Shown in pieces: positions 39,519-46,979 of a stretch of 64,000 bases of DNA (positions within the stretch are counted from its first letter, which is position 1; every line of letters starts with the position of its first letter). Location: positions 22,190-86,189 of the forward strand of contig JADLAZ010000255.1 of NCBI GenBank assembly GCA_020849725.1. Reading direction: 5' to 3'. The position numbers were made by a program, and so were the translations under genes. The notes under the pieces are model-generated. The model searched no databases. It was not told where the DNA came from and saw only the letters and a list, made by a program, of their open reading frames with translations. This DNA comes from Chloroflexota bacterium (lineage in GTDB: Bacteria > Chloroflexota > Chloroflexia > Thermomicrobiales > JADLAZ01).

Positions 39519-41879
39519 TCACACCATCCCCGGCAGCACCGGCATCGGCGGCGGTAGCTGCCCACCGATGCCCGGCAGCCCCTGCGGTGCCGGGATGCCC
39601 AGCCCGCCGGCTGCCGACCCCAGCGACTGGTTCAGCAGCGCCGCCGGGTCCAGCGCCGCCGCCTGCGCGATGGGCGGCAGCACCGTCGGCGGCAGCCCCG
39701 GCGGCGGCCCGCCTGGCCCCGCACCCGGCGGCATCGGCAGTCCCGGCGGCGGCCCACTCGACGGCGGCGCACCCTTCTTCGCCATCGCCTCCTGGTAGAG
39801 CGGGTACAACTCGGGCATGTCCTTCGCCACCCGGTACTCCGTCAGCATATCGACGACCTCTTGTTTGAGGTACATCAACTCCGCCAGCACCCTGTCGTTC
39901 TCCCGCCCAGGGTTCTCCACGTTCAAGTACTCGCTGCGCGCCGTCTCCATCGACAGCAGCTTCTTGTCCGTCAACGCGATGGCCAGGTTGCCCAGCATCA
40001 CCTGGTCGCGTGGCGAGATCGACTTGAAATTGACCATCACCTCGGTGCCGACTTGCTCGACGAGGTCTGGCGTGATCGTGACCCCGCCGACCCACTCGCC
40101 GTCGGCGTCGCGCACCAGGTAGCCGACCTCGCCGTCGTAGTGGTCGCGCACCAGTTCCAGGCAGTGCCGCGACGACACCCGCAGCATCCGCGCCATCGCC
40201 TCAACCAGCGGCCAGAGCGTGTCTTCCGCCGCCTCCGCCATCAGCGTCTGCGCGTAGCCCGACGGGGCCGCACCCGCGCCGAAGAGCGCCGGTGACAGCA
40301 CCATGTCCACGTCCTGCTGAAGGCTCTCCAGCAGTGCCCGCGTCTCCCCCGGCCCCGGCGTCGTCTTCATCACCTCGACCTGCTCGCGCTGGTAGGCGAG
40401 GAAGTTGATGGTGCCCGGCGCGTAGCTGAACGACTTGGGCTGGTCGGGGTTGGCCGGGTCGAAGTAGTACAGCAGCGGCGGGTTGGCCGCCTTCGCCACC
40501 TCCGTCGCCAACTGGCTCAAGGTGCGGTTCAACTGCCGGTACGTGTCGCGTAGCCCGTGGAACACGGGCACGCCCACCTCTGCCACCCAGGCCGTGGTGT
40601 CGTTGCTCGTGGCTCGGATAGGCGACCCCATGCCGACGCCGATCACCCACGGCACGAAGCCGTACTCGTGGGCCGTCACGTCCTTCAGGTCGCCGGCATC
40701 GCACCAGACGGCGTGATACCAGTCATCGTAGTACGCTGTCACCTGTACCGTCTGCGTCAGGGTGCGGCCACTCGTCTCACCGTACAACTTGGCCGCCTCG
40801 GGCCACTCGTCGAGCAACGCCCCCACCGTCGTCAGGTAGCGCCACGTTACGGAGCGCAGCCCTCTGGTGCCCACCTCGGGGTAGACCTGGCGCGGGTCCA
40901 CCGGCAGCAGCCGCACCGGCTGCTCTTCCGGCCCGCAGCACTCGGCTGTCGGGTCGCAGGTGATGCGAACCGCTGCCCAGCCGCGCAGCGCCAGGAAGTG
41001 TGCCAGGTCGCGCCGCAGCGCGTTCTGAAGCGTGTCACTCCACTGGTCACCCTGCGTCACCCACCAGTGGAGCAGGTAGTCCTTTAGCGCCTGCGCCTCT
41101 TCACGCAAGTCATTGCGCGGCGGCACCACCGACAGGTCAGGCTTCTGCTTGCCGATCAGCGCCGCCGCCTTCTCCACGAAGATGTACGGCAGGGCACGCA
41201 GCACCAACTCGCCAGGCCCGGTGTAGCTCTCCTTCGACAGCCGGTAGATCGCGTAATCCTGGTCCATCCGCGCATCGCGTAGCGCCCAGTAGTTGACCGC
41301 GTCGTCAGCGCGCCGCTTGATCGTCGTCAGGTCGGGCTTGCGCGGCGCGGTCTTGCGCTTGCGCCGGTGCGATGCCGACCCCCTGGCCGCCTCTTTCGGC
41401 TGCGGCAGCGGGGCTAGCCAGCGGTTCTCCGGCATCACCTCCGGTAGCAGCCCACCCAACGGGCCACCAGCCGGCGGCGGACCCGCCGGTATCCCCGCCA
41501 GCAGCGCCGCCAGTGGATCACCCCCCGGCCCCGGGCCACCGCCCAGCGCCGGCAGCGGCGGCGGCGGCGGCAGCGCCGCCCTGCCCATCGGCGGCATCGG
41601 CATCCCGCCCATCGACGGCCCGCCGGGTGGCGGGCCGCCAGCCAGCAGCGCCAGCAACGCCTCCGGCGGTAAACCTGGCGCGCCCACTCCCGGCGGCGGA
41701 CTTGCGCCCAGCGGCATCGCGGGAGGAGCACCGCCTGGCGGCGTCGGCAGGCCCGGCCCTACCGGGCCTGCCGCGCCTGTCAGCAGCGCCAGCAGAAGCT
41801 CTGGCGGCATGTCCGCCGGCAGCCCCGGCGGCGGCACCATCGGCGCGCCAGGCCGTGGCATGGGCAGCGGTGCGACCAT
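39519..41879 (-). CDS. Portal protein with long Pro/Gly-rich terminal extensions
   Basis: This 786-residue protein probably forms the dodecameric DNA-entry channel. It follows the large terminase and has the portal-like helical and beta core from about residue 165 (TIKRRADDAVNYWALRD) to 690, with VVPRNDLREEAQALKDYLLHW and GLRDTYRQLNRTLSQLATEV. The first 150 residues are unusual: proline/glycine/alanine-rich with spaced PPELLLALL, PPEALLALL and DPLAALLAG motifs. A similar Pro-rich tail closes the protein. GGAGGG precedes ATG 41879. Confidence 0.8.
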   Translation of the reverse strand: MVAPLPMPRPGAPMVPPPGLPADMPPELLLALLTGAAGPVGPGLPTPPGGAPPAMPLGASPPPGVGAPGLPPEALLALLAGGPPPGGPSMGGMPMPPMGRAALPPPPPLPALGGGPGPGGDPLAALLAGIPAGPPPAGGPLGGLLPEVMPENRWLAPLPQPKEAARGSASHRRKRKTAPRKPDLTTIKRRADDAVNYWALRDARMDQDYAIYRLSKESYTGPGELVLRALPYIFVEKAAALIGKQKPDLSVVPPRNDLREEAQALKDYLLHWWVTQGDQWSDTLQNALRRDLAHFLALRGWAAVRITCDPTAECCGPEEQPVRLLPVDPRQVYPEVGTRGLRSVTWRYLTTVGALLDEWPEAAKLYGETSGRTLTQTVQVTAYYDDWYHAVWCDAGDLKDVTAHEYGFVPWVIGVGMGSPIRATSNDTTAWVAEVGVPVFHGLRDTYRQLNRTLSQLATEVAKAANPPLLYYFDPANPDQPKSFSYAPGTINFLAYQREQVEVMKTTPGPGETRALLESLQQDVDMVLSPALFGAGAAPSGYAQTLMAEAAEDTLWPLVEAMARMLRVSSRHCLELVRDHYDGEVGYLVRDADGEWVGGVTITPDLVEQVGTEVMVNFKSISPRDQVMLGNLAIALTDKKLLSMETARSEYLNVENPGRENDRVLAELMYLKQEVVDMLTEYRVAKDMPELYPLYQEAMAKKGAPPSSGPPPGLPMPPGAGPGGPPPGLPPTVLPPIAQAAALDPAALLNQSLGSAAGGLGIPAPQGLPGIGGQLPPPMPVLPGMV

Positions 41880-41890
41880 CCAACCCTCCG

Positions 41891-43477
41891 TTACAGGGTG
41901 TCGAAAATCATGCGCGTCTGGAGCGGCGCGGGGCGCGTGCTGCGCGCCACCGGCGGCAGGCACAGCGCGAACCACTCGACGCTGGTGCGGTAGTGGCTGG
42001 TGGCGTCATGCACCGGCGACGGCTCGCCGCTGGCCTGGCTGTCGGGGTCGCGCTCTTGGAAGCGCGCCATCCGCATCGCCTCATCCGCCTCCCAGCAATT
42101 GACCGCACTCGCCGCCGTCACCGGCGGCAGGTTCACCGTCAACCGGGGCAATAGCTCCAGCACCTTCTGCCGTCGCGTCTTGTGGTCAAGCACATTCGGC
42201 GTGTAGACGACGATGCCGTCGCGGCGCAGCACATCCGCCGGGCTTTCCCCACTGCCGACGTCGCGCTGCCGCAGGCTCGGGTCGCCAAAATGCATGGCCC
42301 GCCCCCAGCCGTGGTGCGCCGCAATCTTCAACAGGTGCTCCGGCGTGTAGCTCGCCAGCGCCGCTGCGTCACGCGGTAGCAGCCCCGTCACGAAGGGCAC
42401 GAACCAGGAGATACGCTTGTTGCTCGCCTGCACACAGTCGAGCATCGTCACCGTGTCCGCCACCGGGTCGCGCTGCCACCAGATCAGCGCCGTCATGTCC
42501 AAGCCCGCGTCCCAGCTCACGTACAGCGGCAGGCGTGGGTCGTAGTCTATCGCCGCCGTCTTGACGCTGTCCCAGTCAGGGTAGACTACGCCGCGCACCG
42601 AGGCGCGGTAGTTGATGTCCAGCTCCTGGGCGATGTCCTCCGGCAAGATCAGACGCTTGCACTCCCGCATATACCACGCCGCGTCGTGCCAGGGATGGTC
42701 GCGCCAGTGCAGCGTCACCCGCTTCGCCTGCACCTCATCCATGTGGATGAGCCGCCCCCAGAAGTTCATGCCCGCCGGGGTCGAGAGGCCAACGCGGGTG
42801 CGTGTCGTCTGCGAGGCGGCCCGCCAGGCCAGGTGGAAGTGCCGGAACTTCGACGCCTCGTCAAAGAAGATGAACGTCTGCCGCCCTGCACGCCCAAACT
42901 CCTCGTTGCTGCTCTCACCCTTCAGCGTGTTGCCGCGCAGCGCCGGCTGCTGCCGGTTCGGGTTGACCAGCTTCAGCTTCTGCCGGTGCCGGCGCGGCTG
43001 GAAGCCGGGTACCACCTCGGCCATGAACCAGCCCGGCATCTTCGACAGGAAGAAGTCGATCTTGCCGAAGTGGCTGTCGATGGTCCTGTCGTCTACAAAG
43101 TCCTGCTTGCGGCTGCCGAGCAGACCGTGCCAGCCGGCGCGAAACAGCCAGCCGTGCAAGGCCCAGATCAGCACCACGAAGGTGCCGCCCATGTCCCGCG
43201 ACTTCTCGATCAGCAGGTCGTCCTGCTCGACCAGCGCCGCGTCCAGCTTCGCCAGCAGCGCCTCCTGAAACGGAAACAGGAAGAACGGCATCTCAATCGC
43301 CGCCGCGCCGGGCCGTGGGTCCACACCCCAGATCAGAAGATTGCAGAAGAACACGCAGCTTGCCGCGCACTGGTCGAGCACCCGTGCCCGATAGGCCGCG
43401 TCACGCCTGGCCTGCGCCAAGATCGCGATGCGCTCCTCCACAGTGCGCGGCACCGCGATCTCGACGTCGCCACTCAC
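41891..43477 (-). CDS. terL: Terminase large subunit
   Basis: This 528-residue DNA-packaging motor has an ATPase Walker A variant at EKSRDMGGTF (residues 91-100, Lys92), a Walker B TFIFFDEAS (Asp206, Glu207) and an RNase H-like nuclease region beginning with YVSWDAGLDMTAL (Asp323, Asp327). The KSRxMG form of Walker A is typical of terminases. The nuclease cuts concatemers, the ATPase drives translocation into the procapsid through the portal encoded next. It overlaps the small-subunit-like gene by 4 bp. Confidence 0.92.
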   Translation of the reverse strand: MSGDVEIAVPRTVEERIAILAQARRDAAYRARVLDQCAASCVFFCNLLIWGVDPRPGAAAIEMPFFLFPFQEALLAKLDAALVEQDDLLIEKSRDMGGTFVVLIWALHGWLFRAGWHGLLGSRKQDFVDDRTIDSHFGKIDFFLSKMPGWFMAEVVPGFQPRRHRQKLKLVNPNRQQPALRGNTLKGESSNEEFGRAGRQTFIFFDEASKFRHFHLAWRAASQTTRTRVGLSTPAGMNFWGRLIHMDEVQAKRVTLHWRDHPWHDAAWYMRECKRLILPEDIAQELDINYRASVRGVVYPDWDSVKTAAIDYDPRLPLYVSWDAGLDMTALIWWQRDPVADTVTMLDCVQASNKRISWFVPFVTGLLPRDAAALASYTPEHLLKIAAHHGWGRAMHFGDPSLRQRDVGSGESPADVLRRDGIVVYTPNVLDHKTRRQKVLELLPRLTVNLPPVTAASAVNCWEADEAMRMARFQERDPDSQASGEPSPVHDATSHYRTSVEWFALCLPPVARSTRPAPLQTRMIFDTL

Positions 43478-44085
43478 AACGTGCCCGCCTCCAGTTGCCG
43501 CGCCAGCCAGGCCGCCTGCTCCGCCGCCGAACCGTTCTCCGGCGGCGCGTCGCTATCCGGCGTCGGCCTGCCCATCTGCGCGTCGCCGTCCAGCCGCTCC
43601 CGCTCCGCCACCAGCCGCGACACCGGCGTGAAGCCGACCCTGTCGAGCACCGCCAGTGAGGCCCGCAGCCGCACCGTCTCGTCCCGTGCATCGGTCATCA
43701 GCTCGTGCAGCGTCTGGTTGGCCGTGTCGGTCATCGACCACAGCCGGTTGTACTGGTGCAGCCGCGCCTCATGCGCCACCGCCGCCGTGGCCTTGTTCAG
43801 CGCCGCCTCGCGCTCCGCCAGCTGCCCGTCCCAGTCGAACTGCTTGCGCCAGTCGTAGAGCGTGCTGCGGTTCGTCGTCGGCACATACTCCCCGAGCCGG
43901 TGCCGGCGGATGTAGTCGTCGTACAGCGCCTGCAAGCTCCGCTTGCCGCTCACCAGCGGCAGCAGCGCGTAGTCGCCAAAGGCGACGGCCTGGCGGTAGG
44001 CCAGGCTGCGCCGCTGCTCCGGCGGCGATGCCGCACCGTCCCCTGCCGCCGAGGTGTCCTCGGCCAGCGCCTCGTCCTCGTCCAT
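43474..44085 (-). CDS. Probable terminase small subunit
   Basis: This 203-residue protein sits immediately upstream of TerL. A helix-turn-helix-like part around residues 45-90 (SLQALYDDYIRRHRLGEYVP, TNRSTLYDWRKQFDWDGQLA) is typical of small terminase DNA-recognition domains. It is followed by a helical region (about 95-160) that could oligomerise and an acidic, disordered end. It should select the packaging site. Confidence 0.75.
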   Translation of the reverse strand: MDEDEALAEDTSAAGDGAASPPEQRRSLAYRQAVAFGDYALLPLVSGKRSLQALYDDYIRRHRLGEYVPTTNRSTLYDWRKQFDWDGQLAEREAALNKATAAVAHEARLHQYNRLWSMTDTANQTLHELMTDARDETVRLRASLAVLDRVGFTPVSRLVAERERLDGDAQMGRPTPDSDAPPENGSAAEQAAWLARQLEAGTL

Positions 44086-44603
44086 CAGGCCGCGTAGACC
44101 AGGATGTCGCCGGTGTACGTGCCAGTGCCCTCGTTGGTCAGGTGCAGCACGATCTGGAGGTAGCCCGGCACCGGCACGACGCCGGCACCCGACGCCGCCG
44201 CCTCGACGATAGTGACCGATTTGACGGTAATCCCGTGGGTGATCGCGTCAGGCGTCGGCTGCACGAACTGCGTCAGCACCACATCCGGCAGCAGCGGCTG
44301 CGCCATACCCGACACCGCCTCCGTCACGTCGGGGTCTGGCGTGGTGTTGGTGAAGGAGCGGTTCTTGGCGCGCTGGAATTGGTCGTACAGCCGCTGCAAC
44401 GCCACCGTTGTCGTCCAGCCGGTGCCCGAGTTGACGGTGCCGTTGAAGTTGAGCGTAATGTCGATGTTGTCGGCAGCCGCCGTGCAAGCAATTCGCGCAA
44501 TCGGCACCAGCGGCGGCGCAGGGCGAGCTACCGCCGTGTCGCCGCTCAGGAAGGGCCGCGCCCACTTGATGATCTTCTGTTCGATCAGGCTTTTCAGGTC
44601 CAC
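44085..44603 (-). CDS. Hypothetical protein upstream of terminase
   Basis: This 172-residue protein has a basic amphipathic N-terminus (DLKSLIEQKIIKWARPFL) followed by a strand-rich domain (ITLNFNGTVNSGTGWTTTVA; YLQIVLHLTNEG). It overlaps the terminase small-subunit gene by 1 bp. The all-beta body suggests a minor virion or decoration protein. Family not recognised. Confidence 0.6.
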   Translation of the reverse strand: MDLKSLIEQKIIKWARPFLSGDTAVARPAPPLVPIARIACTAAADNIDITLNFNGTVNSGTGWTTTVALQRLYDQFQRAKNRSFTNTTPDPDVTEAVSGMAQPLLPDVVLTQFVQPTPDAITHGITVKSVTIVEAAASGAGVVPVPGYLQIVLHLTNEGTGTYTGDILVYAA

Positions 44604-44606
44604 GGA

Positions 44607-45065
44607 CTACGCCTCCTCAGGCTGGGCGTGGGTACGCCGTCGTCTTCGACGGCGCGGTGCCGTCGTTTCGTAGGTGCCCGCATCGTCGTCGGGCAGCGAG
44701 CTGTCGGCGGCGCGTCCACCCCGGCGCGCCTGTAGCTGCGGCATCATGGCCCGTTGCAGCGCCTGGCCCGCCTGGACCACTCGCGCCTGCACGGCCTGGT
44801 TCACCTCCGCTGGGTCAGTCAGGCGATAGTAGGTCACGAAATCGCCCACATCGGCCTCATCCGCCGCGACGATGTCGCTCCCGTCAGCGACCACGCCAGC
44901 CAGCGCGCCATCGCCAAAGTCCGCTAACCCCAGCACCGGGATGCCGGCGGCGTAGGGCGGGTACGGCAGCGCATACGCCGCCACCAGTCCCTCCACCGCC
45001 CAGAAGCCGCGCACCTGGCGGCCCGTGTCCTCACTCAGCACATCGACCAGCGCCGTACCCTCCAC
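44607..45065 (-). CDS. Hypothetical protein, first gene of the structural operon
   Basis: This 152-residue protein starts at GTG 45065; a longer frame would overlap the repressor gene and reads unnaturally. The N-terminal half is a small beta domain (VRGFWAVEGLVAAYALPYPP), the middle helical, and the end strongly basic (PRRRRRRRTH), which could bind nucleic acid. No good RBS is visible, so the start is uncertain. It is divergent from the repressor. Confidence 0.5.
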   Translation of the reverse strand: MEGTALVDVLSEDTGRQVRGFWAVEGLVAAYALPYPPYAAGIPVLGLADFGDGALAGVVADGSDIVAADEADVGDFVTYYRLTDPAEVNQAVQARVVQAGQALQRAMMPQLQARRGGRAADSSLPDDDAGTYETTAPRRRRRRRTHAQPEEA

Positions 45066-45067
45066 GG

Positions 45068-45095
45068 TTGATGATCGGCCACGACGCGGTACGAT
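45068..45095 (+). promoter_or_regulatory. Probable repressor-gene promoter
   Basis: TTGATG (45068-45073) and TACGAT (45090-45095) are separated by 16 bp, each matching consensus at four of six positions. They lie about 70 bp upstream of the repressor ATG. The spacer contains a CGGCCACG half-site that recurs downstream as a palindrome, supporting a regulated promoter. Confidence 0.4.
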
Positions 45096-45140
45096 ACCCG
45101 CGACGCGCCTCGACGTTCTCCGGCCACGCTCCCGTGGCCG
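45076..45140. promoter_or_regulatory. Candidate operator: three CGGCCACG half-sites
   Basis: CGGCCACG occurs at 45076-45083 (in the promoter spacer) and 45121-45128, and in inverted form (CGTGGCCG) at 45133-45140. The last two make a palindrome with a 4-bp centre. It sits between divergent genes and just before an XRE regulator, so autoregulatory binding by that repressor is the natural reading. It is untested. Confidence 0.5.
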
Positions 45141-45161
45141 CCAAGCCCACAGGACGACGTG

Positions 45162-45701
45162 ATGGAGTACCTTGCCGTTGACCAGGCGTACCTGGCCAAG
45201 ACCCTGCGCGACCTGCGCGAGTTTCACCGCCTGTCAGCCCTGGAGTTGTCCCGCCTCACCGGCGTCCAGCACCACACGCTGTTGCGCCTGGAGAAGGCCG
45301 AGATACCCAAGCCCGGCATTGACGACCTCGCGGCGCTGGCCCGCTTCTACGGCCTCGACCTCAACCACGTCGGCGCGTTGGCCGGTGTCTGGGTCGCAGA
45401 GGACGACAACGGCCTGAGCCTGCCGCTGCGCGAGGCCATCGTCGAGGCGCGCCAGGCGGCCACACCCTTGTCGCCGCTGGAGCAGGCCGACGTCGCTGAC
45501 GCCATCCTGCTGGCGCTCCTGCTCGACACGCGCCGCCGCCGCCGCCACCGCGAGGCCGAGCAGCCCGCCGTCGAGAGTGACGCCGCGCCCCTGGCCCGGC
45601 CCGCCTGGCTCCAGCGCCATCTGGCGCACCCGAGCCTGGCGCTGCGGGATGGCTCTCATAGCGGAGGGCGGCGCGAGGGCGACGGCCCCTTACCCCTCTG
45701 A
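45162..45701 (+). CDS. XRE-family transcriptional repressor (probable lysogeny regulator)
   Basis: The protein has 179 residues. The N-terminal helix-turn-helix (about residues 8-72) includes LAKTLRDLREFHRLSALELS, LTGVQHHTLLRLEKAEIPKP and IDDLAALARFYGLDL, a standard Cro/CI (HTH_3) pattern. The C-terminal half is charged and lacks a peptidase (Ser-Lys) motif, so it is not an autocleaving CI. AGGA precedes ATG 45162. It is divergent from the structural operon with operator-like repeats in between. Confidence 0.82.
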   Translation: MEYLAVDQAYLAKTLRDLREFHRLSALELSRLTGVQHHTLLRLEKAEIPKPGIDDLAALARFYGLDLNHVGALAGVWVAEDDNGLSLPLREAIVEARQAATPLSPLEQADVADAILLALLLDTRRRRRHREAEQPAVESDAAPLARPAWLQRHLAHPSLALRDGSHSGGRREGDGPLPL

Positions 45702-45747
45702 GCGCGGCAGGTGCCCTCGCTGATTACGTCTGCTGTCGTAACGGCGT

Positions 45748-45833
45748 CGGCGTCGTCGATGAGGAGGTTACCCAGCGAAGTCTCCGTTAGGAGACGAGGT
45801 GGGTAACCGACGTCTACGCCGCCGACGACGCCG
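45748..45833. repeat. Nested inverted repeat (three stems)
   Basis: Outer arms CGGCGTCGTCG (45748-45758) and CGACGACGCCG (45823-45833) match over 11 bp. Inside, GGTTACCC (45766-45773) pairs with GGGTAACC (45801-45808). At the centre GTCTCC (45780-45785) pairs with GGAGAC (45790-45795). The whole could form an 86-nt hairpin or a cruciform. Confidence 0.7.
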
Positions 45834-45855
45834 CCAGAATGAACGCGATTATGAT

Positions 45856-45887
45856 ACGTATGGATGGAATGAGTACCATCCATACGT
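45856..45887. repeat. Perfect 12-bp inverted repeat
   Basis: ACGTATGGATGG (45856-45867) and CCATCCATACGT (45876-45887) are exact inverse complements around an 8-bp centre. It lies in the control region upstream of the replication genes and may be a protein-binding site. Confidence 0.8.
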
Positions 45888-45911
45888 TCATCTCGTTCTG
45901 TCCCTCTTCTC

Positions 45912-45937
45912 AACGTCTCCTCGTAAGAGGAGACGTT
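45912..45937. repeat. Perfect 11-bp inverted repeat beside the AT-rich patch
   Basis: AACGTCTCCTC (45912-45922) and GAGGAGACGTT (45927-45937) form an exact stem with a 4-nt loop. Its GTCTCC/GGAGAC core repeats the centre of the nested repeat at 45780-45795. It abuts the AT-rich patch at 45936-45965, a possible unwinding site. Confidence 0.8.
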
Positions 45938-46048
45938 ATATGTATATACGTTATGTATAAACATAGAGAGCACGCGCAGGTACGCGGCGGCGTCGCCCCA
46001 CGGTGCTGCGTGAGCGTGCCGCGCCTCTCGGTTACTACTAGGTAGTCA

Positions 46049-46135
46049 GGATTTGTGTTCCCGCGCCCTTCGACTGGCCAGTTTGCCCCTGCTGGCGGCG
46101 AGTTAAGCTAGTTGCCATAAAGCGGAACACAATCC
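46049..46135. repeat. Widely spaced inverted repeat
   Basis: GGATTTGTGTTCC (46049-46061) and GGAACACAATCC (46124-46135) are inverse complements with a single extra T, 62 bp apart. The enclosed DNA contains the palindrome ACTGGCCAGT. Confidence 0.55.
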
Positions 46136-46154
46136 CGGTTACCAGAAGGTAAAG

Positions 46155-46187
46155 GGAACTGTTCGCCGGTGCTGCGGCGACAGTTCC
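46155..46187. repeat. 13-bp hairpin before the replication operon
   Basis: GGAACTGT plus CGCCG (one bulged T between) pair with CGGCG plus ACAGTTCC around a 6-nt loop. It lies 50 bp upstream of the first replication gene and could be an operator or mRNA leader structure. Confidence 0.65.
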
Positions 46188-46236
46188 TCATCGCCGTGGC
46201 GTGTGGCTACGGCGCGTCGTCGCGAAAGGATGCACC

Positions 46237-46899
46237 GTGGTCGAGCCTGCTTCTCCTGCCGTCGCGTCGGCGTCGCGCTGGTCCCGCGATGACCGCAAGC
46301 TCGAACTGAGCGGCGACGGCGCGGTCAAGTACGTCAGGAACAAAGACCTGCTACACATGGCCCACCGCGCCGGGCTGGTGCGCGAGACTGTCCTGCGCGA
46401 GCACATCGACCCAGAGCGCGGTGAGGCCACCGTCGTCGTCGAGGTCGAGTTCGGCGACGGCTTCGTCGCGCAGGCTCTCGGGCACGCCTCCTCCGCCAAC
46501 CTGAAGCAGGGGCGACGCGACATGTCGAGCCAGTACGTCCACATGGCGCACACTCGCGCCAGAACCCGCGCCTACGGCATCGCCCTCAACATCGACGCCT
46601 CCACTGAAGCCGAGATGGAGGGCGTCCACCCCGACGGCGCGGGCCGTGACGGCGGGGCGAACCAGCCGGCGTCGCGGCGCGCCGCCTCCCCGTCCAGCCG
46701 CCCTCGCGCCTCGGCCCTCATCGCGGAGGCGGACTATCCGCCGTTCAACAACCTCGACGGCGACGGCTACGAGTGCGAGCAGTGCGGCAATGCCATTACC
46801 GACAATGGCAAGTGGAAGGCCGGCGAGTTGGCCGCTAAGTCGGTTCAGGCGAAGGGCCAGGTGTTGTGCTACACCTGCCGCTTCCCGCAGGCCGCGTGA
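46237..46899 (+). CDS. Putative single-strand annealing recombinase with zinc ribbon
   Basis: The protein has 220 residues. The N-terminal 120 residues contain KYVRNKDLLHMAHRAGL, a strand pair (ATVVVEVEFGDGFVAQALG) and MAHTRARTRAYGIALNI. The last element resembles the T-R-A-x-x-R-A helix found near the end of Rad52/Erf-type annealing proteins. The C-terminus has a zinc ribbon (Cys180/183 and Cys211/214). As the first gene of the replication operon, a recombination mediator fits. Sequence similarity is weak, so another ssDNA-binding role is possible. GTG 46237 follows AAAGGA. Confidence 0.5.
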   Translation: MVEPASPAVASASRWSRDDRKLELSGDGAVKYVRNKDLLHMAHRAGLVRETVLREHIDPERGEATVVVEVEFGDGFVAQALGHASSANLKQGRRDMSSQYVHMAHTRARTRAYGIALNIDASTEAEMEGVHPDGAGRDGGANQPASRRAASPSSRPRASALIAEADYPPFNNLDGDGYECEQCGNAITDNGKWKAGELAAKSVQAKGQVLCYTCRFPQAA

Positions 46900-46979
46900 G
46901 CTAGGTCATTACACCAGACACCCTCGACCAGTACGGCTACCCACCCGAGGAGTGGCCGCTGGTCGAAAGGCTGATCGCG

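Larger units (their letters stand above)
45702..46236. promoter_or_regulatory. 535-bp gene-free control region, candidate origin or switch
   Basis: Between the repressor and the replication operon there is no credible ORF. Instead there are at least five long inverted repeats (listed separately), a 30-bp AT-rich patch at 45936-45965 in otherwise GC-rich DNA, the palindrome ACTGGCCAGT (46073-46082) and several copies of GGTTAC (45766, inverted 45803, 46030, 46137). Such clustering is typical of a phage origin of replication or a promoter-operator region. Confidence 0.55.
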
